This document shows, in pieces, positions 15,830 to 23,595 of a stretch of DNA of 64,000 nucleotides. Below the pieces are notes generated by a model that saw only the letters and a list, made by a program, of their open reading frames with translations, made no database searches and was not told the DNA's origin. Source of the stretch: Bifidobacterium pongonis (lineage in GTDB: Bacteria > Actinomycetota > Actinomycetes > Actinomycetales > Bifidobacteriaceae); the NCBI RefSeq assembly GCF_019331805.1, contig NZ_JAHBBE010000001.1, positions 124,001 through 188,000 on the forward strand. The letters run 5' to 3'. The position numbers were made by a program, and so were the translations under genes. Positions within the stretch are counted from its first letter, which is position 1; each line of letters begins with the position of its first letter.

Positions 15830-18556
15830 TCAGACGCGCTCGGAGGCTTCCTCAGTGGCGGCCTCGCCTTCGCGCTCCACGCGGATCTTGTGGCCTTCGG
15901 CCTGGGAGACACCGTAGTACGCGGCCACGGCGATGTCCTTCATGTCGTTGATCAGCGGGATGCGCGGGTTCGCCGGGGTGCACTGGTCCTCGTAGGCGCG
16001 CATGCCGGCCTGATCGAGGATGGACCAGAAGAAGTCCTCGTCCACACCGCAATCCTGGAAGCTCTTGTTCATGCCGAGCTTGTTGTCGCGGTAATCCTCG
16101 ACGGCCTTCGCCAGGTTCTCCACGCCTTCGGCCGGGGTCTTGCCCGGGTCGATGCCGAGGTTCTTGGCGAGCTCCTGGTAGCGTTCCGGCGCGATGTACT
16201 TGTTGTACTTCGGCCAGGAGGTGGGCTCCTCCGGGATCTGGCCGTTGTAGCGGATCACGTACGGCAGCAGGATGGAGTTGGTGCGGCCGTGGGCGATGTG
16301 CAGCAGGGCGCCCAAGGTGTGGGCCATGCCGTGGCACATGCCGAGGAACGCGGAGCCGAATGCCATGCCGGCCATGGTGGCGGCGTTGTGCATCTTCTCC
16401 TGGGCGTTGGTCTTGGCCAGTCCGGGCTCGCCGTTGACCGATTCGGCCAGGTTGTCCCACACGAGCTTGGCCGCGTGCAGGGCCATGGCGTCGGTGAAGT
16501 CGTTGGCGTACACGGAGACGTAGGCCTCGAAGGAGTGGGTCAGGGCGTCGAAGCCGGCGTCGGAGGCCAGCTTGCGCGGCTGGGTGCGTGCCAGCACCGG
16601 GTCGACGATGGCGACGGACGGGGTCAGCGCGTAATCGGTGATCGGGTACTTGTAGCCGGTCTTGTGGTCGGTGATCACGGCGAACGGGGTGACCTCGGAG
16701 CCGGTGCCGGAGGAGGTCGGGATGCACACGAGCTTGGCCTTCTTGCCCAGCGGCGGGATCTTGAAGGCGCGCTTACGGATATCGAAGAACTTCTCACGCA
16801 CGTCGGAGAAGGCGATTTCCGGGTGCTCGTACAGCAACCACATGATCTTCGCCGCGTCCATCGGGGAGCCGCCGCCGACCGCGATGATCGTGTCGGGCTC
16901 GAACTCCTCGCGCATCATGGCCGCACCCTTTTCGACGGTGTCGACGGAGGGCTCCGGCTCGACGTAGTCGATGATGCGGAAGGTGACGCGGTTGGAGCGT
17001 GCGCGCAGCTGGTCGATGATCTTGTCGACGATGCCGAGCTGTTCCATCACCTTGTCGCAGACGATGACGGCCTTTTCGATGCCGTACATGTCGCGCAGGT
17101 ACTTGATGGCGTTCGGCTCGAAGTAGGTCTTGGCCGGAATCTTGAACCACTGCATGTTGTTGTTCCTCCGAGCGATGCGCTTGATGTTGATGAGGTTGAC
17201 GGCCTGGACGTTGCCGGAAACCGAGTTGCCGCCGTAGGAGCCGCAGCCCAGGGTGAGCGACGGGGCGATGGCGTTGTAGATATCGCCGATGCCGCCGAGG
17301 GAGCTCGGCTGGTTCCAGATGATACGGCAGGCGTGCATGCGCAGGCCGTATTCGCGGACCAGGTCCTCGTTGTTGGTGTGGATGGCGGCGGTGTGGCCGG
17401 CGCCGAGCTTCAGCATGGCCTCGCACATTTCGAAGGCCTGCTCCTTGTTGTCGGCCTTGAGCACGGCCTGCACCGGAGCGAGCTTCTCGTGGGTCAGCGG
17501 TTCGTCGTCGGAGACTTCCTTGCATTCCGCGGCGAGGATGGTGGCGTCGGCCGGGATTTCGAAACCGGCGGCCTTGGCGATGAACTGCGGGGACTTGCCC
17601 GGCACCACGGAGTTCAGCTTCGGGGTTTCGCCGCTGCCCGCCACACAGCCGAACATGTACTGTTCGAGCTTGGCCTTCTCTTCCTTGTTGACGAAGTAGG
17701 CCTTGCGGAGCTTGAGCTCGCGGATGAGGTCCTTGTAGACGTCCTTGTGGGCGATGATGGCCTGTTCGGTGGCGCAGATCATGCCGTAATCGAAGTGCTT
17801 GGAGAGGACCAGATCGTTGGCCGCGCGCACGATGTCCACGTCCTTGTCGACGTAGGCCGGTGCGTTGCCGGCGCCCACGCCGAGGGCGGGCTTGCCGGAG
17901 GAGTAGGCGGCCTTCACCATGCCGGGGCCACCGGTGGCGAGGATGGTGGCGATGCCGTCATGCTTCATCAGGGCGCCGGTCGCCTCGATGGAGGGGTGCT
18001 CGATCCACTGGATGCAGTTTTCGGGGGCGCCCGCCTCGATGGCGGCGTCGCGCACGATCTTGGCGGCGGCGACGGAACAGTTCTGGGCGCCGGGGTGGAA
18101 GCCGAAGATGATCGGGCAACGGGTCTTCAGGGCGATCAGGGACTTGAAGATGGCGGTGGAGGTCGGGTTGGTGACCGGGGTGACACCGGCGACCACGCCG
18201 ACCGGTTCGGCGACTTCGTCGATGCCGAGCACGTCGTCTTCGCGGATGATGCCGACGGTCTTCTGACCAGCCAGGTAGTTGGTGATGTGCTCGCAGGCGA
18301 AGATGTTCTTGGTCGCCTTGTCTTCGACCAGACCGCGGTGCGTTTCGTCGACGGCCATCTTGGCGAGCACGAGGTGCTTGTTCAGTGCCGCCACGGAGGC
18401 CTTGGCGACGATGTGGTCGACCTGCTTCTGGTCGAGCTTTTCGAATTCGACGAGAGCCTGCTGGCCCTTGGCTACGAGTGCGTCCACTTCAGCTTCGGCT
18501 GCGGCGAGCTTTTCTTCCGGAGTCGGCTTCGTTGCGCTGTTCTTAGTTTCTGCCAC
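15830..18556 (-). CDS. adhE: bifunctional acetaldehyde-CoA/alcohol dehydrogenase
   Basis: AdhE reduces acetyl-CoA to acetaldehyde and then to ethanol, re-oxidising two NADH. In bifidobacteria it produces the ethanol that balances the fructose-6-phosphate shunt. The protein is 908 residues from the GTG at 18554-18556, which has GGAGG 9 nt upstream. The N-terminal aldehyde dehydrogenase half contains GVTPVTNPTSTAIFKSL and the catalytic Cys in DYGMICATEQ. The C-terminal iron-dependent alcohol dehydrogenase half has VGGGSPMDAAKIMW and the metal-site helix MCHGMAHTLGALLHIAHG. The first 35 residues are a Glu/Ala-rich tail. It stands alone with a long AT-rich upstream region carrying promoter elements and a Rex-like operator. 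Confidence 0.97.
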   Translation of the reverse strand: MAETKNSATKPTPEEKLAAAEAEVDALVAKGQQALVEFEKLDQKQVDHIVAKASVAALNKHLVLAKMAVDETHRGLVEDKATKNIFACEHITNYLAGQKTVGIIREDDVLGIDEVAEPVGVVAGVTPVTNPTSTAIFKSLIALKTRCPIIFGFHPGAQNCSVAAAKIVRDAAIEAGAPENCIQWIEHPSIEATGALMKHDGIATILATGGPGMVKAAYSSGKPALGVGAGNAPAYVDKDVDIVRAANDLVLSKHFDYGMICATEQAIIAHKDVYKDLIRELKLRKAYFVNKEEKAKLEQYMFGCVAGSGETPKLNSVVPGKSPQFIAKAAGFEIPADATILAAECKEVSDDEPLTHEKLAPVQAVLKADNKEQAFEMCEAMLKLGAGHTAAIHTNNEDLVREYGLRMHACRIIWNQPSSLGGIGDIYNAIAPSLTLGCGSYGGNSVSGNVQAVNLINIKRIARRNNNMQWFKIPAKTYFEPNAIKYLRDMYGIEKAVIVCDKVMEQLGIVDKIIDQLRARSNRVTFRIIDYVEPEPSVDTVEKGAAMMREEFEPDTIIAVGGGSPMDAAKIMWLLYEHPEIAFSDVREKFFDIRKRAFKIPPLGKKAKLVCIPTSSGTGSEVTPFAVITDHKTGYKYPITDYALTPSVAIVDPVLARTQPRKLASDAGFDALTHSFEAYVSVYANDFTDAMALHAAKLVWDNLAESVNGEPGLAKTNAQEKMHNAATMAGMAFGSAFLGMCHGMAHTLGALLHIAHGRTNSILLPYVIRYNGQIPEEPTSWPKYNKYIAPERYQELAKNLGIDPGKTPAEGVENLAKAVEDYRDNKLGMNKSFQDCGVDEDFFWSILDQAGMRAYEDQCTPANPRIPLINDMKDIAVAAYYGVSQAEGHKIRVEREGEAATEEASERV

Positions 18557-18663
18557 TGTAGGATCCTCCTCTAATAGAGATCTGGAACGTGGTGCGTTAT
18601 TCCTTCTTGTTGATTGCCGTTGTACAGCAGTCATGTCACGGCTTTTCATAACTGCGAATCGCC

Positions 18664-18680
18664 TGTGACCTGCATCACAA
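18664..18680 (-). promoter_or_regulatory. Rex-type operator candidate of adhE
   Basis: TGTGACCTGCATCACAA contains inverted half-sites TGTGA and TCACA separated by 6 bp. With the base before it (C), it matches the Rex consensus TTGTGA-N6-TCACAA at all but one specified position. It overlaps a minus-strand -10-like TATATT (18679-18684) and lies about 108 bp ahead of the adhE start. Rex is the NADH-sensing repressor that controls adhE in many Gram-positive bacteria. A Crp/Fnr-type site (TGTGA-N6-TCACA) is the alternative reading. Confidence 0.6.
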
Positions 18681-18732
18681 TATACATGACCCTCCGCATC
18701 TTTTCATCCTTTAAGCGGGTTGTGCGTTTCAT

Positions 18733-18760
18733 GTTATATTTCGTTTCCTTAATGTGTAAA
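18733..18760 (-). promoter_or_regulatory. distal adhE promoter candidate
   Basis: On the minus strand TTTACA (18755-18760) and TATAAC (18733-18738) are spaced 16 bp apart, each five of six to the sigma-70-type consensus. Transcription would start near 18726 and give a leader of about 170 nt containing the Rex-like site. Confidence 0.5.
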
Positions 18761-19082
18761 CAAGCGCTATTTTTGCACGAATCTCTGTTCATTCTTCATA
18801 AAATGTGAGTTTTTGTTTACTTTACCTATCGAACGAACATCGCCAAATCAGTATTCCTAAAAATAGTTTTACAAAACTGTTGCACATCAATGCGAATCTA
18901 GGCCCAACTTCTGTAAACCCGCTTTGCATTAATCACCCCATACCCGCCCCGTCAACGCCCCTTACAGCGGGAAATCAAGTCTTGACGGCATCGTCCGCCA
19001 TGCGCAGCGACACGACATTTTGAAAAGACTTTTGATAAAGTGGCAGGATAAGCGCGTCGATGTGGAACACGAAAGGAACGTC

Positions 19083-20213
19083 ATGAAGCCCATGCCATCA
19101 ACAGCGGTCAAACAGGCCAACCGTCAGGCGATGATCGACTACCTGTACCGGCATGGCCCGTCCACCAAGCAGCATCTGCAGATGACCCTCGGCCTGAGTC
19201 TGCCCACCATCACCGCCAATCTGCGCGACCTTGAAGACGAAGGACTGGTCGAGCGCGGCGAGCCGACGGAATCGACCGGCGGGCGCAAGGCGCAGACCTA
19301 CAAGTTCGCCCCGAAATCACATGCGGCGATCGGCGTTCGTATGCGCGCGGACGGCGTCACGCTGGTGGCGGTGGACCTCTACGGCGAGGTGATCGCCCGC
19401 AAACGCAAGCGCGTCTCCTACCGCGACACCGGCGACTACTACGACATGGTCGGCGATCTCGTCACCGAATTCGCGGGGCGCGTGGTGCGCTCGGGCAGCC
19501 AGGTGCTCGGTGTCGCCTTCTCCATCCAAGGCATCGTCTCCCCCGACGGCAGCGCGATCACCTTCGGGCGGATCGTCGGCAACACCGGGCTGACACTGGA
19601 GAAACTCACCCGGCATATCGAATTCCCCGCGCTTATGATCCACGACTCGGACGCCTCGGCCATGGCCGAGCTCTGGTTCGATCCCAGCATCCGCGACGCG
19701 GTCTGCATCTACTTGGAGCGTCGCCCCGGCGGCGCGGTGATTGCGCACGGGGCGCTGTACCAAGGCCCGAGCCTGTCCAACGGCACCGTGGAGCATATGT
19801 GTCTAGTGCCGGGCGGACGCGCCTGCTACTGCGGGCAGCACGGCTGCATGGACCCGTATTGCTCGCCGGAGGCGCTGCTGGAGGACGGCGAGGGAATGCC
19901 CGGCTTCTTCTCGGTGCTGAGCCAGGGCGAACGCGGGCATCGCCAGCGTTTCGACGAATGGATGGGGTACGTGGCGCAGGCGATCGTCAACATCCGTTCG
20001 GTGATCGCAGGCGATGTGATCATCGGCGGCGAGGCCGCGCAATACCTGGACGATGACATGCTGGCCGAGCTCAAGCGCCGCACGGAGGCGCTCAGCCCGT
20101 TCAGCACCGATTTCACGCTGAAGAAGAGCATCTGCGTCGAGGATCAGAACATCATCGGCGCGGCCCTGCGCTTCGTGCGCGACTACGTGGACGGGATCTG
20201 CGGGCGCGCATAG
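19083..20213 (+). CDS. ROK-family transcriptional regulator
   Basis: This is a sugar-responsive repressor type with an N-terminal winged helix and a C-terminal kinase-like ROK domain. From the ATG at 19083 (GAAAGGAA 4 nt upstream) it is 376 residues. Residues 10-70 form the HTH (STKQHLQMTLGLSLPTITANLRDLEDEGLV). The ROK domain has GVAFSIQGIVSPDG and the zinc motif CYCGQHGC with the preceding His in GTVEHMCL. The sugar-kinase phosphate-1 DxGxT motif is degenerate, as expected for a regulator. It is divergent from adhE and faces the VOC-MFS-alcohol dehydrogenase cluster, so it may control either or both. The ligand cannot be told from sequence. Confidence 0.85.
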   Translation: MKPMPSTAVKQANRQAMIDYLYRHGPSTKQHLQMTLGLSLPTITANLRDLEDEGLVERGEPTESTGGRKAQTYKFAPKSHAAIGVRMRADGVTLVAVDLYGEVIARKRKRVSYRDTGDYYDMVGDLVTEFAGRVVRSGSQVLGVAFSIQGIVSPDGSAITFGRIVGNTGLTLEKLTRHIEFPALMIHDSDASAMAELWFDPSIRDAVCIYLERRPGGAVIAHGALYQGPSLSNGTVEHMCLVPGGRACYCGQHGCMDPYCSPEALLEDGEGMPGFFSVLSQGERGHRQRFDEWMGYVAQAIVNIRSVIAGDVIIGGEAAQYLDDDMLAELKRRTEALSPFSTDFTLKKSICVEDQNIIGAALRFVRDYVDGICGRA

Positions 20214-20275
20214 CGCCTCTCCCCCGCATTCCGCCGGGCCCTGTCGGCATACCACGGCAGGTGTGCAACAAGCCG

Positions 20276-20323
20276 AAAAGGGCCGCAGCCCACCCGTTTC
20301 CACGGGTGGGCTGCGGCTCTTTT
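20276..20323. terminator. bidirectional terminator between ROK gene and VOC gene
   Basis: A 21-bp stem with one G-U pair (AAAAGGGCCGCAGCCCACCCG with its complement) closes a 6-nt loop. The paired A/T ends supply a U-tract in both directions. It serves the converging ROK and VOC-protein transcripts. Confidence 0.85.
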
Positions 20324-20345
20324 CGCTGTGGCGCTCTTTGCGCCG

Positions 20346-20744
20346 TCACACGATCTGGCAGAACTCGATGGTCTCGTCGTTGGGACCGTACACGTTGAAG
20401 TAGCGGATTCCATGTTCCCAGAAGCTGTCGATGTGCTGGATCTCGGTGTCCTTGAACTCCAGGCCGAGCTTCTTGGCGTTGTCGAACGCCGCTTCGATAT
20501 CCGGGGTGTCGAACGCCCAATGGTTGATGGCGCCGGTGACACCGGGGGCCGGTTCGCCCTCCCAAGTTTCGATGGTCAGATGGCCGTAGCGCAGGAAGGC
20601 GCAGCGGTTGTCCCCGTTGTGGAACAGGCCGGCGAGCTCGAATCCGAGCTTCTCCGTGTAGAAGGCGATGGTTTCGTCCAGATCCCTGGCGATCATGCCG
20701 GAATGCTGCAGATCGGTGGTGAATGCGGACATGGGTTCGGTCAT
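20346..20744 (-). CDS. VOC (glyoxalase/dioxygenase-fold) family protein
   Basis: This 132-residue protein has the vicinal-oxygen-chelate fold: two beta-alpha-beta-beta-beta modules that form a small metal-binding barrel. Module 1 runs from QHSGMIARDLDETIAFYTEKLGF and module 2 from INHWAFDTPDIEAAFDNAKKLG to the terminal ETIEFCQ. His15, His76 and the C-terminal Glu are in plausible metal-ligand positions. The start is the ATG at 20742-20744 with GGAGA upstream; the very long open frame beyond it overlaps the transporter and is not coding. It lies 62 bp after the MFS gene on the same strand and is probably cotranscribed. The substrate is unknown; lactoylglutathione lyase proper is unlikely on sequence alone. 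Confidence 0.75.
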   Translation of the reverse strand: MTEPMSAFTTDLQHSGMIARDLDETIAFYTEKLGFELAGLFHNGDNRCAFLRYGHLTIETWEGEPAPGVTGAINHWAFDTPDIEAAFDNAKKLGLEFKDTEIQHIDSFWEHGIRYFNVYGPNDETIEFCQIV

Positions 20745-20806
20745 GATGTTCTCCTTTTCGGTGATCGATTGGTGGTTGATGGTTGATGATCGATGGTCGG
20801 CGATGC

Positions 20807-22171
20807 TCATTCGCCGGTGGCGACCGCGGCTGCTGCGGCGACGGTGGCGGGTGCGGCGGGTGCGGCGGCCTCCACGGTTTCGGCAGCCTTGTTCTTCGCC
20901 TTGGCGATCCGGTGGCCGTGCTCGTCGAATCCGGGCTGCTGCGGACGGATGAACAGCGTCAGCACGAACGCCAGCACGTACAGCGCCGCGTACGTCCAGC
21001 ACACGCCGCCGTAGCCGATGGTCGGCAGAAGGATCGTGGCGATGCCGGGGCCCGCGAACGTGGTGAGGCCGGCCGCGAGGTTGTATGCGGACAGTGCCGC
21101 ACCCTGCTTGCCTTCGCCAGCATACAGCGTCATGATGGTCGGCAGCGACGAGAAGGCGCAAGTGCCGATGCCCACGATGACCGAGGCGATGATCATCATC
21201 AGCGCGTTCGCGCCGAACCATTGCGGAATGTAGTAGAAGGCGACGGAACCGACGGCGAGCACCGCGCAGCCGAACCAGCGCATCGGCCACACCCATCCGA
21301 AGCGGTCCATGAACCAGCCCCAGAAGGTGTTGAAGATCAGGGTGACCACGAACACGAAGCCCCAGATGCGCATCCATTCCTCGGTTTTGAAGATGTTGAT
21401 GCCGCCGTTGTGCGTGGTGCACAGGTACAGGGGCATGATGACCGGGAAGCCGTACAGCAGCAGGTTGTTGATGATGCGGATGATCGCGCAGATGAGGATC
21501 TTGCGGTTGGTGACGAGGATGGTGGCGCCTTCGGCCAGTTCCTTCAGCTGTTCCTTGCGGCTCAACCCCTCGCCCTTGACGATCTTGTTCTTCGGCACGA
21601 ACAGGAAGCACATGATCGTGCCGACGATGGAGAACGGCAGCGCGAACCAGAAGGTGCGGTATTCGCCGAACACCGGCATGATGAAACTCGGCAGGTAGGC
21701 GCCGAACACGCCGATGCCCAGGGAGAAGCAGGTCCAGAAGAAGCCGGTGGCCGAGGCGAGTCTGGACGGGGAGATGTACTGCGCCATCAGCACCACGAAA
21801 CTGTAGATGAACAGCGGGTAGCCGATGCCACGCATGGCGTACAGGCCGAGGATCAACGGGTAGATGTGGCTGGGGATGGCCACGCCGAGGAACAGCAGAT
21901 GGATGCCGATCCACCAGCATGCGCCGAACATCATGACGCGGCGGGCGCCGAACATCTCGGCGAGCACGCCGGCGGACCATCCGCCAAGCGCCGCGAACAG
22001 ACCGTATACGGTGACCAGCAGCGAGGCCTGGGATGAGGTGAATCCCTGATCCACCATGAATTTGGACAGGAAGGTGAGTTCGAAGCCGTCACCGGTCATG
22101 AAGATCGCGACGGCCAGGAAGCCGAGCATCAGCACTCGGGGAACGCCGAGGCGCTCAAGCAGCCTAATCAT
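20807..22171 (-). CDS. MFS transporter, ribitol/polyol permease (RbtT-like)
   Basis: This 454-residue 12-helix major facilitator resembles the ribitol/D-arabinitol permeases of Klebsiella over its whole length. Shared stretches include FMTGDGFE, YPLFIYSFVVL, GIGVFGAYLPSF, IIRIINNLLLYGF and RPQQPGF. It probably imports a polyol or a related sugar by proton symport. The last 35 residues are an Ala/Val-rich cytoplasmic tail without family counterpart. A -10-like TATGAT lies at 22225-22230. It is downstream of a zinc alcohol dehydrogenase and upstream of the VOC gene, a layout that fits polyol uptake followed by oxidation. The exact substrate is inferred only. Confidence 0.8.
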   Translation of the reverse strand: MIRLLERLGVPRVLMLGFLAVAIFMTGDGFELTFLSKFMVDQGFTSSQASLLVTVYGLFAALGGWSAGVLAEMFGARRVMMFGACWWIGIHLLFLGVAIPSHIYPLILGLYAMRGIGYPLFIYSFVVLMAQYISPSRLASATGFFWTCFSLGIGVFGAYLPSFIMPVFGEYRTFWFALPFSIVGTIMCFLFVPKNKIVKGEGLSRKEQLKELAEGATILVTNRKILICAIIRIINNLLLYGFPVIMPLYLCTTHNGGINIFKTEEWMRIWGFVFVVTLIFNTFWGWFMDRFGWVWPMRWFGCAVLAVGSVAFYYIPQWFGANALMMIIASVIVGIGTCAFSSLPTIMTLYAGEGKQGAALSAYNLAAGLTTFAGPGIATILLPTIGYGGVCWTYAALYVLAFVLTLFIRPQQPGFDEHGHRIAKAKNKAAETVEAAAPAAPATVAAAAAVATGE

Positions 22172-22367
22172 TGCAACAACCCTTACCCGGCCTTCGCCGA
22201 CGTTGGGAAAGCCGTTTGCAGAAAATCATACAAGTATTCGCGTGCGGGGCGCCCGTCTTCGTTGCCGTGGCGCCCTCACGCCGTTTTGAGGAGGTGGGAG
22301 GCAGGCCGCCGCGCGGGTGCACGCCACGGCGGCCTTGGTGGTTGGGAGCTTGCGACTACCCTCGGCG

Positions 22368-23372
22368 TCACTTGCCGATCTTGACGACGGCCTTGGAAAC
22401 CCCTTCGATCTTGCCGTCGAGGAAGTCCTGCACCTCTTCGAGCTCCAGCTCGTGGCTGATCAGGCCGCCGATGTTCATCTTGCCGGCGGAGACCAGCGAA
22501 ATGGCGTCGCGGAAGGTCAGCGGGTTGATGAAGGAGCCCTGGATGGTGAGCTGCTTCTTGTAGATGTCGTAGGTGTTCATCTCGAAGTGGGCTTCCTGCG
22601 GGCCGACGCCGAACATCAGCACCTGGGCGCCCTTCTTGGCCGCGGCGACCGCCTGGGCCTGGGTGGTGGGCAGGCCGACCGCCTCGACGATGACATCGTA
22701 GGAGTCCGCCGGAATCTGCTCGCGGGTGGTGTTGTACGTTTCGGTGACGCCGAAGAGTTCCTTGTTGCGCTGCAGCTTCTCGTCGAAGATGCCGGCGAGG
22801 TCGACCTGATGCACGCCGTAGGCCTGCAGCAGCTGGGCGAAGATCTGCCCCATGAAGCCGTCGCCGATGACCAGCGCCTTCTGGTACGGGCGCAGCTTGA
22901 GCAGGTCGAGGCCGTGCACCGCGCAGGAGACCGGTTCGATGGCGGCCGCGTCGCGCAGGGAGACGTTATCGGGCAGCTTGTAGACCACGGTGGCGGGAGC
23001 GGTGAACTGTTCGGCCAGGCCGCCGTCGCGGGTGACGCCGACCGCGCTCAGGTGGTCGCACAGTTCCGGACGCTGGGTCAGGCAGAACTCGCACTGGCCG
23101 CAGTAGATATTCGGATCGACGGCCACGCGGTCGCCGACCTTGACGTTGGTGACTTCGGAACCGACGGCGGCGACGACGCCAGAGTTCTCGTGGCCGAGCA
23201 CGATCGGAGGAACGGCGGCGGCGGAGCCGGGGCGACCCGCGTACAGGTCGTGATCCGTGCCGCACACGCCCGCGTATGCGGTGTTGATCAGCACCTCGTT
23301 CGGCAGAATTTCGGGGGTGGCCAGATCCTGGATTTCGAATTCCTTCACACCGGTAAGCACCAGAGCCTTCAT
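22368..23372 (-). CDS. zinc-dependent medium-chain alcohol/polyol dehydrogenase
   Basis: This 334-residue MDR-family enzyme starts at MKALVLTG (ATG 23370-23372, AAGGAACG upstream). The catalytic zinc ligands are Cys in AGVCGTDHD and GHEN. The structural zinc lobe carries CGQCEFC plus a later Cys (RPELCD). The Rossmann segment [22 protein letters not shown] has a GxGxxG-like turn with Asp in place of the usual second Gly. It resembles sorbitol/arabinitol and threonine-type dehydrogenases and would oxidise a polyol or secondary alcohol with NAD(P). It is the first gene of the minus-strand cluster with the RbtT-like permease, which supports a polyol pathway. Confidence 0.85.
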   Translation of the reverse strand: MKALVLTGVKEFEIQDLATPEILPNEVLINTAYAGVCGTDHDLYAGRPGSAAAVPPIVLGHENSGVVAAVGSEVTNVKVGDRVAVDPNIYCGQCEFCLTQRPELCDHLSAVGVTRDGGLAEQFTAPATVVYKLPDNVSLRDAAAIEPVSCAVHGLDLLKLRPYQKALVIGDGFMGQIFAQLLQAYGVHQVDLAGIFDEKLQRNKELFGVTETYNTTREQIPADSYDVIVEAVGLPTTQAQAVAAAKKGAQVLMFGVGPQEAHFEMNTYDIYKKQLTIQGSFINPLTFRDAISLVSAGKMNIGGLISHELELEEVQDFLDGKIEGVSKAVVKIGK

Positions 23373-23415
23373 GATCGTTCCTTTCATCGGCGAAAGCGTT
23401 CCGCGACTTGCGGAT

Positions 23416-23423
23416 AAACGTTT
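23416..23423. promoter_or_regulatory. palindromic operator-like site AAACGTTT
   Basis: ATAAACGTTTGT is centred on CG, as in LacI-family operators, and lies about 36 bp beyond the -10 of the dehydrogenase promoter. No regulator of that family is in the window, so the assignment is tentative. Confidence 0.3.
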
Positions 23424-23458
23424 GTGTTGTCCAGCAGTTCGTTCTGCTTGATGACTAC

Positions 23459-23487
23459 AGCATACATTCTTTCATTATGTTTTGCAA
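23459..23487 (-). promoter_or_regulatory. promoter of the polyol dehydrogenase gene
   Basis: TTGCAA (23482-23487) and TATGCT (23459-23464) are separated by 17 bp on the minus strand, 87 bp ahead of the start codon. Each matches four of six consensus bases, and the region is locally AT-rich. Confidence 0.5.
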
Positions 23488-23595
23488 ATCTGTTTTCTTA
23501 AAGTGTTTGTTATAAAGGTTTTCACGGCGCGTCGCGCGGAACATGCCGGACGCGACGGTCATCGAGGAACGATTGCGCCACCTACAATGAGAGGT

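Larger units (their letters stand above)
18557..19082. other. AT-rich divergent control region adhE/ROK
   Basis: These 526 bp are markedly AT-rich compared with the flanking genes and contain no convincing gene. A short plus-strand frame at 18614-18808 has AT-driven composition and no start signal. Besides the two adhE signals above, it holds the inverted repeat AGTTTT-AC-AAAACT at 18865-18878, a possible operator for the divergent ROK protein. Confidence 0.6.

Noticed and set aside
15635-18574. 979-codon plus-strand open frame antisense to adhE
   Set aside because: It mirrors the adhE codon pattern and has no recognisable domain; the antisense gene is a complete AdhE.
18614-18808. 64-codon plus-strand open frame in the adhE/ROK spacer
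   Set aside because: It sits in AT-rich promoter DNA with hydrophobic AT-driven composition and no binding site.
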